From: Deinococcus sp. AB2017081
Lineage (GTDB): Bacteria > Deinococcota > Deinococci > Deinococcales > Deinococcaceae
Direction of reading: 5' to 3'
Assembly: GCF_034440735.1 (NCBI RefSeq)
Contig: NZ_CP140098.1
Location: forward strand, 854,501-918,500
DNA length: 64,000 nucleotides
How positions within the stretch are numbered: position 1 is the first letter of the stretch; every line of letters starts with the position of its first letter. Below the pieces are notes generated by a model. It was given only the letters and a program-made list of their open reading frames with translations, was not told the DNA's origin and ran no database searches. Shown one piece after another: positions 33,152-42,563 of this stretch. Both the position numbers and the translations under genes were made by a program.

Positions 33152-34588
33152 ATGACTGCACTCACTGATCCCCCCCACGCCCCGCTGCCCCGCATCATCC
33201 AGGGTGGCATGGGCGTTGCCATCTCCGGCTGGGAGCTTGCACGCGCCGTGTCCAGTATGGGCGAGCTCGGCGTGATCTCTGCCACCGGCATCGATAACCT
33301 CCTCGTGCGCCGCCTCCAGGACGGCGATCCCGGCGGGCATGTCCGCCAGGCGCTGGCCGCGTATCCGGATCAGGATCGTGCCCAGAAGGCCGTGGCCGAC
33401 TACTACCTGGAGAGCGGCCGGGAGAGCGGCCAGAGCTACAAGCGCGTGCCGCTGCCCAGCCTGAGAAACCACCGCGTCGCGTGGGAACTGGCGGTCATGG
33501 GCGGCTTCGTTGAGGTGTGGCTGGCCAAGCAGGGCCACGCCAACCCCGTCGGCGCGAACCTGCTGACCAAACTCCAGATGCACACCCTGCCCGCGCTGTA
33601 CGGCTGCCTGCTCGCCGGGGTGGACACGGTCATCATGGGGGCCGGCATTCCCCGTGACATCCCCGGCGTCCTCGACGCCTTCGCGCAGGGGAAGGCCGCC
33701 TCGATCCGCCTGGACATCAAGGGCGACTCGACCGGCGAGCCCGTGCTCCTGACCTTCGACCCGGCCGAGTACGGTTTCGGCGGGCGCACCCTGACCCGGC
33801 CCCGTTTCTATCCCATCGTCACGTCGCATGTGCTGGCCAGCGTGCTCGCCAAGAAGGCCACGGGCAGCATCGAGGGGTTCATCATCGAGGCGCCCACGGC
33901 TGGCGGGCACAACGCCCCCCCACGCGGCACGGTGACCTACGACGAGACCGGCCAGCCCATCTACGGCGAACGCGACCTGGCCGACCTGAACGAGATGCGC
34001 AAGATCGGCCTGCCCTTCTGGCTGGCCGGCGGCAGCGGCTCGCCCGAGGCCCTGCGCGCCGCCCTGGAGCAGGGGGCCGCCGGCATCCAGGTCGGCACGC
34101 TGTTCGCGTACTGCCGGGAATCCGGCTTCGACGCCGACCTGCGCACGCAGGTGCAGGAGCGGGCCCAGAGCCAGCGCCTCCAGGTCTACACCGATCCGCT
34201 GGCGTCGCCCACCGGCTTTCCCTTCAAGGTCGTCACCCTGCCTGACACCCTGAGCAACGAGGAGCTGTACCGGGAACGCCCCCGTATCTGCGACATCGGC
34301 TACCTGCGTGAGGCCTACCGCGACGAGGTCGGCAAGGTCGGCCTGCGCTGCCCCGCCGAACCCGTCGATGCCTTCCTGAGCAAGGACGGCAAGCTGGAGG
34401 ACACCGTGGGCCGCAAGTGCCTGTGCAACGCCCTGATGGCCGATGCCGGGCACGCCCAGATCCAGAAGTCCGGCTATGAGGAGCTGCCCCTGCTGACCAG
34501 CGGGGACGGCGTCAGTGCGCTCACCGACTGGCCGGTCGGGTACACGGCGGCCGATGTGGTGGCGTATCTGCGGGGTGGACTGGCGTAG
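33152..34588 (+). CDS. Nitronate monooxygenase (2-nitropropane dioxygenase family)
   Basis: The 478-residue FMN TIM-barrel enzyme has the N-terminal IIQGGMGVAISGWELA, FIIEAPTAGGHNAPP carrying the usual GGH, and the FMN-phosphate segment WLAGGSGSPEALRAALEQGAAGIQVGT. It oxidises alkyl nitronates such as propionate-3-nitronate. It is longer than the roughly 350-residue class. The extra C-terminal part has a cysteine cluster (CDIGYL, RCPAEP, RKCLCNAL) that could bind metal or Fe-S (inference). ATG 33152 has no clear ribosome-binding site. Confidence 0.88.
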   Translation: MTALTDPPHAPLPRIIQGGMGVAISGWELARAVSSMGELGVISATGIDNLLVRRLQDGDPGGHVRQALAAYPDQDRAQKAVADYYLESGRESGQSYKRVPLPSLRNHRVAWELAVMGGFVEVWLAKQGHANPVGANLLTKLQMHTLPALYGCLLAGVDTVIMGAGIPRDIPGVLDAFAQGKAASIRLDIKGDSTGEPVLLTFDPAEYGFGGRTLTRPRFYPIVTSHVLASVLAKKATGSIEGFIIEAPTAGGHNAPPRGTVTYDETGQPIYGERDLADLNEMRKIGLPFWLAGGSGSPEALRAALEQGAAGIQVGTLFAYCRESGFDADLRTQVQERAQSQRLQVYTDPLASPTGFPFKVVTLPDTLSNEELYRERPRICDIGYLREAYRDEVGKVGLRCPAEPVDAFLSKDGKLEDTVGRKCLCNALMADAGHAQIQKSGYEELPLLTSGDGVSALTDWPVGYTAADVVAYLRGGLA

Positions 34589-34625
34589 CGGCGGTGGAAG
34601 GTGGGCGCCTGCGGCGGGCTTCCCC

Positions 34626-34888
34626 ACCCCCAACCCCCTGCCGGCGGGCAGGGGAGCTGGGCGCTGCGCTCGGCATGTCGTCGCCATGCCGTGCGGATGG
34701 GCCTTCGTGGCGGTTTCGTTGGCGTGGGCTCCGTACATTCCATTTGTGGGTTCGCATCGTTGCCCGTGCGCTGCGCGCCCGATGGCATTCGGTCAGGGGC
34801 AGGATGGGAGGCTTCGGTTGTACTCCCCCTCTCCATGCGGGACTCGTAGATCTGCGCAGTCAAGGGGCCGTGGAACCACGGTTTCCGC
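34626..34888. repeat. Dispersed ~250-bp intergenic repeat, copy 1
   Basis: This 300-base gap is filled by one copy of a repeat found four times in the window. It has a GC hairpin at the left (CCCCCTGCCGGCGGGCAGGGG), GCGCTGCGCTCGGCATG, a small hairpin (GGCATG...CATGCC), a core (GCCCGATGGCATTCGGTCAG, 34778-34797) and a right end with ACTCGTAGATCTGCGCAGT. It reaches the stop codon of the HD gene (34889). No ORF is supported. Confidence 0.8.
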
Positions 34889-35452
34889 TCACTCCGTCTC
34901 CAGCCGCCCCACCGCCCCCTCCAGATTCACCCGCGCCTGCGCCTCCAGACCGGCGAATTCCGGCGTGGTGTAGAGGCGCTCCCTGTTCAGGAAGTGCCGG
35001 AGCACCCGTGTCCGGCCAGCCCGATAGAGGTCGTCGGGCACATGGGCGTATTCCCGGCGGATGGCGTGGTCGTAGGCGGCGAAGTCGTCCGGCGACGCGC
35101 CCAGGACGCCCAGGTCAGCATCCACGAACAGCGCCTCTGAGCGCCCGGACGGAGGAGAGGTGTGCCGTGTGGCGAGGATCAGCGCCCGCACCTCGGTCTG
35201 GAGGTCGTCCGTGGCCCCCTGGGCGGCCAGCCACGCGCCGAACACGTCCGCGCTGCGCTGCTCGTTGTCGGCAGCCCTGGGGTCGTAGATCAGGTCGTGG
35301 CCCCACGCGGCGAGTTCCAGGTCGGGCGTCAGGACGCCGCGCACGCGCAGGCTGTGAATGACGGCCTGAACGTGCGCGGCGGTGTGGTAGTGGCGGTGCC
35401 CTTCGGTATAGAAGGGGCGGGCAAAAGCCTCAGCTGCCACCGACAGCGTCAT
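34889..35452 (-). CDS. HD-domain metal-dependent phosphohydrolase
   Basis: The 187-residue protein shows the HD-superfamily metal ligands: H in YHTAAHVQAVI, HD in WGHDLIYDP and a late D in LFVDADLGVLG. This COG4339-type family is annotated as predicted phosphohydrolases; substrates are unknown. Its start is one base after the ROK kinase stop region, so the two are one transcription unit. The stop codon abuts a dispersed repeat. Confidence 0.8.
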   Translation of the reverse strand: MTLSVAAEAFARPFYTEGHRHYHTAAHVQAVIHSLRVRGVLTPDLELAAWGHDLIYDPRAADNEQRSADVFGAWLAAQGATDDLQTEVRALILATRHTSPPSGRSEALFVDADLGVLGASPDDFAAYDHAIRREYAHVPDDLYRAGRTRVLRHFLNRERLYTTPEFAGLEAQARVNLEGAVGRLETE

Positions 35453-35453
35453 C

Positions 35454-36362
<909 letters not shown>

Positions 36363-36477
36363 GACAACTCCTGAGACGGAACGGGGAAACGCTGTGGGAT
36401 CGCTTCCAGGCACAAGGGTGAATGCTTGACAGTCACGGCACAATACCGTGCGGCCCTGCGGCGCGTCGGTGGGTGGA

Positions 36478-36765
36478 TTAGGCGTCCGGAGTGGTGTCGT
36501 CCGGTTCCAGGCCCAGCAGCGCGAGGGCCTCGGGGAGCTGCACCTCGGGCACGTACAGGCCCACGTCGCCCATGTAGCCGCCGGTCTCGATCTCGATCAC
36601 GGGTGACCCCATGGCCCACTGGAAGGGCGTGCGCACCACGCTGACCACCCCGCCGTCCGACAGGGTGCGCCGCCAGCCCTCGGCCAGCAGCCGGGGCAGG
36701 GTGTCCACGCGCACCCAGGGGTCACCCTGGTACATCACGCGATCCTCGAAGGTGGAACGGGTCAT
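36478..36765 (-). CDS. Conserved-looking hypothetical protein (95 aa)
   Basis: This small soluble protein follows the thioesterase with a four-base overlap (ATG 36765 inside its stop), so it is very likely translated. It begins MTRSTFEDRVMYQG, has WRRTLSDGGVVSVVRT and ends in an acidic tail (LEPDDTTPDA). I recognise no family or motif. The longer frame to 36870 lies within the thioesterase gene. Confidence 0.65.
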   Translation of the reverse strand: MTRSTFEDRVMYQGDPWVRVDTLPRLLAEGWRRTLSDGGVVSVVRTPFQWAMGSPVIEIETGGYMGDVGLYVPEVQLPEALALLGLEPDDTTPDA

Positions 36766-37205
36766 GGGCGCACCCGCACGGACGCGACCCGCTGCGCGAA
36801 TTCCGGCGGCAGCACGCGGGGAGCGTGTGCCTCGTCCACGCTGACCTGCACGCTGCGGGCGAAGGCACACGGCACGCCGTCTGCAACGAAGCGCGACACG
36901 ACCACCCAGCTCGTCCGGCCCACGCGCTCGACCAGCGACTCGATCACGACCTCCTGGCCCAGGCGCAGTTCGCCCACGTAGTCCAGTTCCAGCCGTGCCA
37001 GCACGGACAGGTCATCCACGTCCCGGATCCCCAGTGCCGCCGACAGGTCCATGCGGGCGACCTCCAGATATTCTGCGTAGCGGGCGTTGTTGATGTGCCC
37101 CATGGCGTCCAGGTCGCTGTAGCGCAGCTGGATGGTACAGCGCCGGGCGTCCTGCCAGTTCAGCGCCGGGATGCGCCCGGGGGCGGCGGTGGAGCCTTGC
37201 GTCAT
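36762..37205 (-). CDS. Acyl-CoA thioesterase (4HBT hot-dog fold)
   Basis: The 147-residue hot-dog thioesterase has IQLRYSDLDAMGHINNARYAEYLEVAR, with the catalytic aspartate in DLDAMGH, as in YbgC/FadM-type enzymes. It hydrolyses acyl-CoA esters. It starts at ATG 37205, with TACACT (37212-37217, minus) six bases upstream and no ribosome-binding site, typical of the leaderless genes here. It heads a two-gene unit. Confidence 0.88.
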   Translation of the reverse strand: MTQGSTAAPGRIPALNWQDARRCTIQLRYSDLDAMGHINNARYAEYLEVARMDLSAALGIRDVDDLSVLARLELDYVGELRLGQEVVIESLVERVGRTSWVVVSRFVADGVPCAFARSVQVSVDEAHAPRVLPPEFAQRVASVRVRP

Positions 37206-37211
37206 GAGGGC

Positions 37212-37217
37212 AGTGTA
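37212..37217 (-). promoter_or_regulatory. Leaderless-type -10 (TACACT) for the thioesterase gene
   Basis: TACACT precedes ATG 37205 by six bases on the minus strand. The hexamer and spacing are identical to those before 15051 and 40706. Confidence 0.6.
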
Positions 37218-37256
37218 GTGCCCGCGCTCAGGCGGCGGCGGTATGCTGACCCCGGT

Positions 37257-37634
37257 ATGGACGACGCGCCCGCCCCCTCTCCTGTCCGGCCGCGCAGCAC
37301 GTGGTGGCGGCGCGTGTCGCGGCTCCCGGTCGCCATGATGCTCACCAGCCTGCTGGCCGCGCTGGGGATCGTGCAGCTGTCCTTCCAGCTGGGCAACGCG
37401 GCCTTCCGCACGGTCACGTGGACACGCCAGACCCAGGAGACCAACGCCCGGATCGCGGTGCTGGAGACCGAGCTGCAGATCCTCCAGGATGCCCGCACGG
37501 CCCTGAACACCCCCGAGTACCTGCGCCAGCTTGCCCGCTGTCAGGGCTTCGTCGGCCTGGACGAGACCGTGGTCGTGTCGCCCACGGCCCCCGCCGTGCC
37601 CGGCGAGAACTGCCAGGTCGTGCCGTTGCCCTGA
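37257..37634 (+). CDS. Septum formation initiator-like protein (FtsB/DivIC family)
   Basis: The 125-residue protein has one membrane span (about residues 28-45, MLTSLLAALGIVQLSFQ). A coiled coil follows (QETNARIAVLETELQILQDAR) and then NTPEYLRQLAR, which matches the NDPEYIEKLAR-like element of DivIC/FtsB. These small bitopic proteins link divisome components. The start is ATG 37257, with TATGCT nine bases upstream. A late cysteine pair (RCQGF, ENCQV) is unusual for the family and might form a disulfide outside the membrane. Confidence 0.75.
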   Translation: MDDAPAPSPVRPRSTWWRRVSRLPVAMMLTSLLAALGIVQLSFQLGNAAFRTVTWTRQTQETNARIAVLETELQILQDARTALNTPEYLRQLARCQGFVGLDETVVVSPTAPAVPGENCQVVPLP

Positions 37635-37678
37635 CGGGCGCCGAGGGCGGAGGGCAGAGAGCTGACGGCAGAGGGCGT

Positions 37679-38974
37679 TCAGTTCACGTGGTCGAGGATC
37701 AGCGGATCGGGCGTCGGGGCCTGGGCGCGGATGCTCAGGCCGTCCGCGAGCAGGGCCGTCGCGGTGTGCAGGCCGCGCTCGTCTCGGTGGTAGACGCGCA
37801 TGACCACCTCGCCTGCCTGCACCGCCTCGCCGGGTTTCTTCACGAGTTCCACGCCCACGCCGTGGTCGATGGCCTCGCCCTTGCGCTCACGGCCGCCGCC
37901 CAGGGCCAGCACGGCGCGGCCCACCGACAGGGCGTCGATCCTGTCCACGAAACCGGAGGTGGGGGCGGTCACGTCGGCCCGGCCCGGGGCCACGTCGAAC
38001 TTCGACACGTCGTCCACGTAGGTGGCGTCGCCACCCTGCGCGTCCACGAACGCCCGGAATTTTGCCAGCGCCGAGCCGTCGTGCAGGGTGGTTCGCGCCC
38101 GGGCCTCGGCCTGCGCCGCGTCCTCGCCCTGCGCGGCCAGGGCCTCCACGGCCAGCGCCACGCACAGTTCGGTCAGGTCGTGTGGGCCGTGTCCGCGCAG
38201 CGTGGCCAGCGCCTCGAGCACCTCCAGGCTGTTGCCGGCCATGTGGCCCAGCGGCGTGTCCATGTCGGTCAGCACCGCGCGCACCTGCCGCCCGGCCCGC
38301 GTGCCGATGTCCACCATGGCGCGGGCCAGTCCCCGGCCGTCGTCCAGCGTCCGCATGAACGCGCCCGCGCCCACCTTCACGTCCAGCACGACCGTGTGTG
38401 CCCCGGAGGCCAGCTTCTTGCTCATGATGCTGCTGGCGATCAGCGGCAGGCAGTCCACGGTGGCCGTCACGTCGCGCAGGGCGTAGAGCTTGCCATCGGC
38501 CGGCGCGAGGTCTTTACTCTGCCCGACCAGGCTCAGACCGATGTCGCGGGCCTGCGCGATGAACTGCGCTTCTTCCAGTTCGCTCGTCCAGCCGGGAATG
38601 CTCTCCAGCTTGTCGATGGTGCCCCCGGTGTGCGCCAGCCCCCGCCCGCTCATCTTGGCGACCGTCAGGCCCAGGGCGGCCAGCATGGGCGTCAGGATCA
38701 GGCTGGTCTTGTCGCCCACGCCGCCGGTGCTGTGCTTGTCCACGGTGCGCGGCAGGTCGCCCAGATCCATCAGGTCGCCGGACTCGGCCATCACCATGGT
38801 CAGGTCGGCCGTCTCCTGGGGCGTCATGCCTTTCAGGTACACGGCCATCAGCCACGCGCTGATCTGGTAGTCCGGCACGTCGCCGCGCGTGTAGCCCAGG
38901 ATCAGGGCCTCCAGTTCGGCGCGGGAGTGGGGTTCGCCGTCGCGCTTCTTGCGGATCAGGTCGGGGACGTTCAT
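37679..38974 (-). CDS. deoA: Thymidine (pyrimidine-nucleoside) phosphorylase
   Basis: The 431-residue enzyme has the family signature [20 protein letters not shown], a phosphate loop [13 protein letters not shown], and N-terminal [22 protein letters not shown]. It splits thymidine or uridine with phosphate to base plus (deoxy)ribose-1-phosphate. TAGACT (38981-38986, minus) lies six bases before ATG 38974, suggesting a leaderless message. The promoter region directly upstream borders copy 2 of the dispersed repeat. Confidence 0.95.
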   Translation of the reverse strand: MNVPDLIRKKRDGEPHSRAELEALILGYTRGDVPDYQISAWLMAVYLKGMTPQETADLTMVMAESGDLMDLGDLPRTVDKHSTGGVGDKTSLILTPMLAALGLTVAKMSGRGLAHTGGTIDKLESIPGWTSELEEAQFIAQARDIGLSLVGQSKDLAPADGKLYALRDVTATVDCLPLIASSIMSKKLASGAHTVVLDVKVGAGAFMRTLDDGRGLARAMVDIGTRAGRQVRAVLTDMDTPLGHMAGNSLEVLEALATLRGHGPHDLTELCVALAVEALAAQGEDAAQAEARARTTLHDGSALAKFRAFVDAQGGDATYVDDVSKFDVAPGRADVTAPTSGFVDRIDALSVGRAVLALGGGRERKGEAIDHGVGVELVKKPGEAVQAGEVVMRVYHRDERGLHTATALLADGLSIRAQAPTPDPLILDHVN

Positions 38975-39004
38975 GGGGGGAGTCTAGGGGGTTTGGATGG
39001 TGGG

Positions 39005-39270
39005 GCCGCGCTGGGCATGTGGTCGCCATGCCTTGCTGAGCAGCCCTCGTGGCGGTTTCGGTGGCGAGGGGCGGCGTACCTGCCTTGTGCATTCACGCCG
39101 TCAGCGCCCGCGCGCTTCGCGCACGATGGCATTCGGTCAGGGGCAGGGTGGGAGGCTTCGTCTTTTGACTCCCTCCTTGTGGCGCGTGATGCGAAATACA
39201 GAGAACGACGGCTGGGACGTCTGTTTTTTGCTCCCTCCCTCCTTGTGGGGGAGGGTTGGGGAGGGGGGTA
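39005..39270. repeat. Dispersed intergenic repeat, copy 2, plus a palindromic element
   Basis: The 334-base gap (38975-39308) contains the repeat seen at 34626, 47600 and 52585: GGGCATGTGGTCGCCATGCC (hairpin), CGCCGTCAGCGCCCG and the core ACGATGGCATTCGGTCAGGG (39123-39142). At 39230-39270 there is a copy of the palindromic CTCCCTCC...GGGGGAGGG family. No ORF is supported. The left hairpin present in the other copies is missing. Confidence 0.8.
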
Positions 39271-39308
39271 ACGGGCCCAGCTCACCCACATTGCTCAGTC
39301 CTCATCCC

Positions 39309-39752
39309 TCACCCTTCCTCGCTCCTCCACCCCACCTTCGCGTGCGTGCCGTCGCAGTACGGCTTGTTGCCGCTCTGGCCACAGCGGCACAGGGCGGCGC
39401 GGACGTCTTTCTTCTCGCCACCGGGGGTCTGGATCACCAGATGGCCGGCGATCATCAGGGGGCCATCCTTGCTGGGCGTGATGGTCGTCGGTTCCTGTGG
39501 CATCTCGGGCTCCTCGCCGTCCAGGGCGTAGTGCAGGGCTCCAGTGGGGCAGGTGCGGACGACGGCCGCCACTGCGTGTGCCCCGGCGTTCGCGGGCTGG
39601 ATCCAGGGCCGCCGGGCAGGGTCGAACACGTCCGGCAGGCCCCGGACGCAGTTGGCGACGTGCAGGCAGCGCCGGGCGTCGTAGTACACGGTGATGCCCG
39701 GCGCCGTGTAGGCCCTGCCCTGGGCCAGATCCTCGTTGGAGGGGGACGTCAT
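39309..39752 (-). CDS. Ferredoxin-like (Fer4_19) plus CDGSH iron-sulfur protein
   Basis: The 147-residue protein has two metal domains. The N-terminal YjdI-like part (about 15-80) has RRCLHVANCVRGLP and RTCPTGAL cysteines for an iron-sulfur cluster. The C-terminal CDGSH domain (about 95-145) has the 2Fe-2S ligands C-x-C-x2-S and KPYCDGTH. Such proteins carry electrons or sense redox state. TACACT lies five bases before ATG 39752. It is downstream of, and on the same strand as, the WYL regulator gene. Confidence 0.9.
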   Translation of the reverse strand: MTSPSNEDLAQGRAYTAPGITVYYDARRCLHVANCVRGLPDVFDPARRPWIQPANAGAHAVAAVVRTCPTGALHYALDGEEPEMPQEPTTITPSKDGPLMIAGHLVIQTPGGEKKDVRAALCRCGQSGNKPYCDGTHAKVGWRSEEG

Positions 39753-39755
39753 GGG

Positions 39756-40706
39756 TCAGTGTAATGCGCCGAGCGCCGCGCCGCGTTCTCCCAGCCGGGC
39801 AAGCATGCGCCGCAGTTCCGGTGGCCCGTCGACCCGCAGGTCGCAGTCCAGGCCCAGCAGGAACGCCGCGAAGGACCGCAGGTTGTCGCGCCCGGCCCGC
39901 ATCCGGGTGCCGCCGTCCTCGGGGCTCAGCTCGGTGTGCCAGCCGGACACGTGGCCGCGCAGTTCCTCCGGTGGGACGGCCAGCCACACGCTGACGTCAT
40001 GGGCGGCGGGCTCCGGCATGGTGGAGCGCAGGTACGCCAGGGCGTCGAAGTCCGGCGGTGGGGTGAAGGGCTCGTCCAGGACGGTCACGTCCTGCATGCG
40101 GTCGAGGCGGAACGACCGCAGCGCCCCGCGCAGGCGACAGTGCCCGACCGCGTACCAGCGGCCGTCCAGATGCACCACGCGGTACACGTCGGCGCGGCGG
40201 GTCGTGGCGGCGGCGGCCTTCGCGGTGTAGGTGAACGCCACCGCATGCCGGCTCCGCACCGCCCGCAGCAGTCCCGCCAGCAGCGTGGCGTCGGTGCCCA
40301 CCACCCACGGCGAGGCGTCGAGCTGCACGCTGAGTTCCAGGGCCTGCACGTCCTCGCGCAGGGCGTGGGGCAGGGTGCGGGTCAGTTTCGCCCCGGCTCC
40401 CTGGGCGGCCGGGGCCAGGGCATGCAGGCCCAGGTGCGTCAGGGCCCGCAGGCCCAGCGCCAGGGCCAGCGCCTCCTCGCCCGTGAACATCAGGGGCGGC
40501 AGCTGGAAGCCGGGGTTCAGGCGGTACGCGCCCCCCACGCCCCGGCGGCCCTCGACGGGAATGCCCAGATCCTGGAGCCGCGCCACGTAACGCTGCACCG
40601 TGCGTGGACTGACCTCCAGCCGGCGGGCCAGTTCCGCGCCTGTGACCTCCTCGCGCGATTGCAGGAGTTCCAGCACGGTGAGTACCCGCATGGAGGGGTC
40701 GTACAT
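39756..40706 (-). CDS. HTH-WYL transcriptional regulator (YafY family)
   Basis: This 316-residue regulator has an N-terminal HTH_11 helix-turn-helix (EVTGAELARRLEVSPRTVQRYVARL) with wing GRRGVGGAYRLNPGF. Its WYL-type ligand domain contains VVHLDGRWYAVGHC and RSFRLDRMQDV. Family members respond to nucleic-acid fragments or nucleotides. It is divergent from the DinB cluster, whose control is an obvious guess. TACACT (40713-40718) lies six bases before ATG 40706. Confidence 0.9.
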   Translation of the reverse strand: MYDPSMRVLTVLELLQSREEVTGAELARRLEVSPRTVQRYVARLQDLGIPVEGRRGVGGAYRLNPGFQLPPLMFTGEEALALALGLRALTHLGLHALAPAAQGAGAKLTRTLPHALREDVQALELSVQLDASPWVVGTDATLLAGLLRAVRSRHAVAFTYTAKAAAATTRRADVYRVVHLDGRWYAVGHCRLRGALRSFRLDRMQDVTVLDEPFTPPPDFDALAYLRSTMPEPAAHDVSVWLAVPPEELRGHVSGWHTELSPEDGGTRMRAGRDNLRSFAAFLLGLDCDLRVDGPPELRRMLARLGERGAALGALH

Positions 40707-40712
40707 GCACCG

Positions 40713-40757
40713 AGTGTAATCGCGATAGGCGACACGTTCTGACGGGAATAGGGATTA
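40713..40757. promoter_or_regulatory. Divergent promoter/operator region between WYL regulator and DinB cluster
   Basis: TACACT on the minus strand (40713-40718) is the leaderless -10 of the WYL regulator. GTAATC beside it is repeated inverted as GATTAC about 36 bases away (40750-40755), making a spaced symmetric pair between the two genes. A binding site for the WYL regulator is possible. Confidence 0.4.
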
Positions 40758-40808
40758 CGTTGTGGGCAGATTCGCACCGGATCTGTTCATTCCACAGGAG
40801 GTACCGCC

Positions 40809-41297
40809 ATGACTGCACCGACCGCCACGACCAGCCCGTCCGTCCTGACCCTGCAGGGACTGCTCACGCACTGGCAGGGCCACCGGGGCCTGACCCGCCG
40901 CGTCATCCTGGCCTTTCCCGAGGATCAGCTGTTCACGTTCAGCATCGGGGGCATGCGGTCGTTCGGGGAGCTGGCGTGGGAAGCCTACGGCGTCAGTGCG
41001 TACAACCACCAGGGCCTGACCACCGACGACTGGAGCTGGAACCCGCCGCAGGGAGAGCTGCCCCGAGACCGCGCCGCGCTGCTGGCCGCGTGGGACGCCC
41101 TGACCCCGCAGCTGGACGCCGCGCTGCCCGCCGCCGAGCCCACGTACCTGACCACCCCGCAGACGATGGCGTGGGGCACCATGTCCCCGCTGGTCAGCGT
41201 GCAGTACGCCATCGACAACGAGATCCACCACCGGGGGCAGGGCTACGTGTACCTGCGGGCACTGGGGATCGAGCCCCCCGCGTTCTACGAGCGGTGA
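40809..41297 (+). CDS. DinB family protein, copy 1 (atypical metal site)
   Basis: The 162-residue four-helix-bundle protein belongs to the DinB/YfiT superfamily. The C-terminal helix contains YAIDNEIHHRGQGYVYLRALG. Active members use three histidines, including an HxxxH pair. Here the first of that pair is asparagine (NEIHH) and the early helix (MRSFGELAWEAYG) has no histidine, so the metal site is altered. CACAGGAGG precedes ATG 40809. It is the first gene of the DinB cluster. Confidence 0.85.
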   Translation: MTAPTATTSPSVLTLQGLLTHWQGHRGLTRRVILAFPEDQLFTFSIGGMRSFGELAWEAYGVSAYNHQGLTTDDWSWNPPQGELPRDRAALLAAWDALTPQLDAALPAAEPTYLTTPQTMAWGTMSPLVSVQYAIDNEIHHRGQGYVYLRALGIEPPAFYER

Positions 41298-41776
41298 GCG
41301 CGGTGGCGACCGTATCTCTTCCCCCGGCGGTACTTGCGGCCCACTGGCTCGGGCACCGCCACGTGACCCGGCGCGTGATCGACGCCTTCCCGCCGGAGCA
41401 GCTGTTCACGTACCGGCCCGTCGACACGCTGCGTTCCTTCGGAGAGATGGCGTGGGAGCTGGTCGGACAGACGGGCTACACGCTGGACGGCCTGCTGGAC
41501 GGCCAGTGGGGCGCACCGACGTGGAACCCGCTGCCCGGCACCGAGAAGCCCGGGCTGCTCTCGGCGTGGGACGCCCAGACCGCGCGCATCGAGTCCGGGC
41601 TCCCTGGCGTGCGTGCCGACGCCTTCGGGCGGACGCTGGAGCTGGCGTGGGGCGAGATGCTGACCTTCACGGCCGTGATCGGGGCCATCGACAACGAGAT
41701 CCACCACCGGGGGCAGGGCATGATCTACCTGCGCGAGCTGGGGCTCACGCCGCCGGAGTTCTGGGAGCGGGCATGA
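41294..41776 (+). CDS. DinB family protein, copy 2 (atypical metal site)
   Basis: This 160-residue close paralogue of the previous gene has the same LRSFGEMAWELVG and AIDNEIHHRGQGMIYLRELG segments and therefore the same altered histidine set. It starts at GTG 41294, overlapping the preceding stop (GTGA); GTG 41303 is an alternative. Tandem duplication is evident. Confidence 0.83.
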   Translation: MSAVATVSLPPAVLAAHWLGHRHVTRRVIDAFPPEQLFTYRPVDTLRSFGEMAWELVGQTGYTLDGLLDGQWGAPTWNPLPGTEKPGLLSAWDAQTARIESGLPGVRADAFGRTLELAWGEMLTFTAVIGAIDNEIHHRGQGMIYLRELGLTPPEFWERA

Positions 41777-41801
41777 ACGCGCGTGCGCCACACTGGACGG
41801 C

Positions 41802-42152
41802 ATGACGTCCACCCTGAGCTTCCGGGGAGCGCTGTGGTACTGGCGCGGCCCGGCTCCGCACTACTTCGTGCGCGTGCCCGACGACCACTGCGCCGCGCTG
41901 CGCGCTGCGGCGCGGCTGGTCACCTACGGCTGGGGCATGATCCCGGTCACGGTGGGGATCGGCGGCGTGGAGTACGACACCTCGCTGTTTCCCAAGGACG
42001 GCGGCTACCTCGTGCCGATCCGCACCGACGCCCGCACCGCGCAGGCGCTGGACGAGGATCAGGACGTCACCGTGCGCGTGACCCTGCGCGCCGGACGGGC
42101 CGGGCGCGGCCTGCGGCACGTCCCGGACGACGCCCCGGAGGTCAGTCCATGA
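41802..42152 (+). CDS. DUF1905 family protein
   Basis: The 116-residue beta-rich protein has the DUF1905 pattern: FRGALWYWRGPAPHYFVRVP near the start, GWGMIPVTVGIGG in the middle and YLVPIR after. The function of the family is unknown. CACACT lies seven bases before ATG 41802. Its stop overlaps the DUF3224 start by four bases. Confidence 0.82.
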   Translation: MTSTLSFRGALWYWRGPAPHYFVRVPDDHCAALRAAARLVTYGWGMIPVTVGIGGVEYDTSLFPKDGGYLVPIRTDARTAQALDEDQDVTVRVTLRAGRAGRGLRHVPDDAPEVSP

Positions 42153-42544
42153 CGCTCCCCGCCACCGGCACCTTCCAGATCCGCATGACGCCCCACGCGA
42201 CGGATGGCGCGGCCAGCCCCCAGATCGGCAGGATGCACTTCGACAAGGACTGGAGCGGCGACCTCCAGGGCCACAGCCACGGCGAGATGCTCTCGGTGGG
42301 CGATCCGGCCAGCGGCACCGCGTCGTACGTGGCCCTGGAGGTCTTTGCCGGCACCCTATACAGCCAGCACGGTTCCTTCGCGTTCCGGCAGTCCGGCGAC
42401 CTGCACGCCGGGCAGACCTCGCTGACCTACGAGGTCGTGCCGCACTCGGGCAGCGGCGGGCTGAGCGGGCTGAGCGGCACCCTGACGCTGGAGCGGGTCG
42501 ACGGCGTCCACCACTACATGCTGACCTGGGCACAGGACGGCTGA
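42149..42544 (+). CDS. DUF3224 family protein
   Basis: The 131-residue protein has KDWSGDLQGHSHGEMLSVG, YVALEVFAGTLYSQHGSFAFR and the closing YEVVPHSGSGGLSGLSGTL, as in the DUF3224 beta-barrel family. The function is unknown. It is coupled to the previous gene (ATGA). The frame continues upstream only as a shadow. Confidence 0.82.
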   Translation: MTLPATGTFQIRMTPHATDGAASPQIGRMHFDKDWSGDLQGHSHGEMLSVGDPASGTASYVALEVFAGTLYSQHGSFAFRQSGDLHAGQTSLTYEVVPHSGSGGLSGLSGTLTLERVDGVHHYMLTWAQDG

Positions 42545-42563
42545 CCGTGTGCGCGAGGAGCCC

